Source: Lacticaseibacillus zeae DSM 20178 = KCTC 3804 (GTDB taxonomy: Bacteria > Bacillota > Bacilli > Lactobacillales > Lactobacillaceae). Taken from it: 64,000 nucleotides of DNA. The stretch is from contig NZ_BACQ01000026.1 of the NCBI RefSeq assembly GCF_000260435.1, positions 1 to 64,000 on the forward strand. The letters run 5' to 3'. The notes below the pieces were generated by a model, which did not search any database, was not told where the DNA came from, and saw only the letters and a list, made by a program, of their open reading frames with translations. Made by a program: the position numbers and the translations under genes. Of this stretch, positions 63,981-64,000 are shown piece by piece (the stretch's first letter is position 1; every line of letters begins with the position of its first letter).

Positions 63981-64000
63981 TATCATCGTCCCCCTCACCA
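63973..64000 (-). CDS. C-terminal end of an upstream phage gene (partial)
   Basis: The minus-strand frame is open from the window edge to TAG 63973-63975 (ending in GDDDNG) and overlaps the next start as ATGGCTAG. By position it should be the head-tail connector. Only about eight codons are visible. Confidence 0.35.

Larger units (their letters stand above)
49590..64000 (-). mobile_element. Siphovirus-type prophage, left (late-gene) end; continues past the window
   Basis: From the endolysin at 49721 to the window end the genes form a standard late region on the minus strand: head-tail joining, tail and lysis. The left boundary lies between 49404 and 49720. The att core cannot be fixed because the other end is outside. 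A direct repeat ATTTTGTGCA (49658-49667) / ATTTTGTGCAC (about 49670-49679) with nearby palindromy is a candidate integrase site. The layout and proteins are like L. casei phages of the A2/J-1 kind. Integrase, repressor and head genes are not in view. Confidence 0.9.

Noticed and set aside
1-64000. CRISPR arrays, IS elements, rRNA genes
   Set aside because: No regularly spaced repeats, no transposase gene and no rRNA sequence were found; the repeats at 38.6-38.8 kb are tandem palindromes without spacers.

Overview
This window is a 64-kb piece of a Lacticaseibacillus casei/paracasei-group chromosome that runs into a resident Siphovirus-type prophage. The assignment rests on several things: Lactobacillales-type regulation (an SMK/SAM-III box on metK, a T-box on leuS, PurBoxes on guaC), zinc-free S14, WxL/DUF916 surface clusters, about 47% GC, and prophage proteins of the kind found in L. 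casei phages (A2/J-1-like). No database search was possible, so the species call is an inference.

Layout. 1-9.3 kb: housekeeping genes (M16-type peptidase pair yfmF/yfmH, ftsK, trmL, rlmA, corA, guaC, rpsN) and an orphan PTS sorbitol IIA protein. 9.6-14 kb: a lactonase, uppP-cutC and the lipoprotein flavin transferase apbE, with a 171-bp cloverleaf-forming non-coding element at 10.8-11.0 kb. 14-24.5 kb: the conserved Firmicutes block rluD-nadK-relQ diverging from a CYTH protein and spxH, then coiA, a UPF0210/ACT pair, a metallophosphoesterase, a PLP C-S lyase and glutathione peroxidase. 24.66 kb: tRNA-Leu(CAG), followed by a small accessory patch (GNAT protein plus small partner) and a nonsense-broken Nudix gene. 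26.4-33.1 kb: nnrD, an RsuA-type pseudouridine synthase, a MurJ/YtgP-like flippase, and leuS under a CUG-specifier T-box. 33.2-40.9 kb: a frameshifted PAP2 phosphatase, two DHA2 exporters (one facing a MerR regulator across a perfect dyad), metK with its SMK box, and an unknown membrane protein.

41-49.4 kb is a cell-surface region. A WxL operon holds a lectin-WxL protein split by a 1-base frameshift, two DUF916/DUF3324 proteins, an unlisted 51-residue membrane protein and a WxL protein. It diverges from an LPDTG-anchored collagen-binding-type adhesin with five 21-residue Ser-rich repeats.

From about 49.6 kb to the end lies the prophage, read right to left: head-tail adaptor, gp10-like protein, DUF806 tail protein, major tail protein, tail chaperones G/GT, tape measure, evolved Dit, tail endopeptidase, XkdX, holin, endolysin. 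Two -1 frameshift sites are visible: CCCAAAA at the end of the major tail protein gene, adding an Ig-like domain, and A7 at the end of G, giving GT. A 218-residue gene of unknown function lies on the opposite strand inside the lysis cassette and overlaps the 3' end of a lysis-region gene. It is the best candidate here for an undescribed phage cargo function. A family of ~120-bp palindromic repeats occurs at 18.1 (degenerate), 30.0, 32.7 (inside the leuS leader) and 38.6-38.8 kb (tandem).
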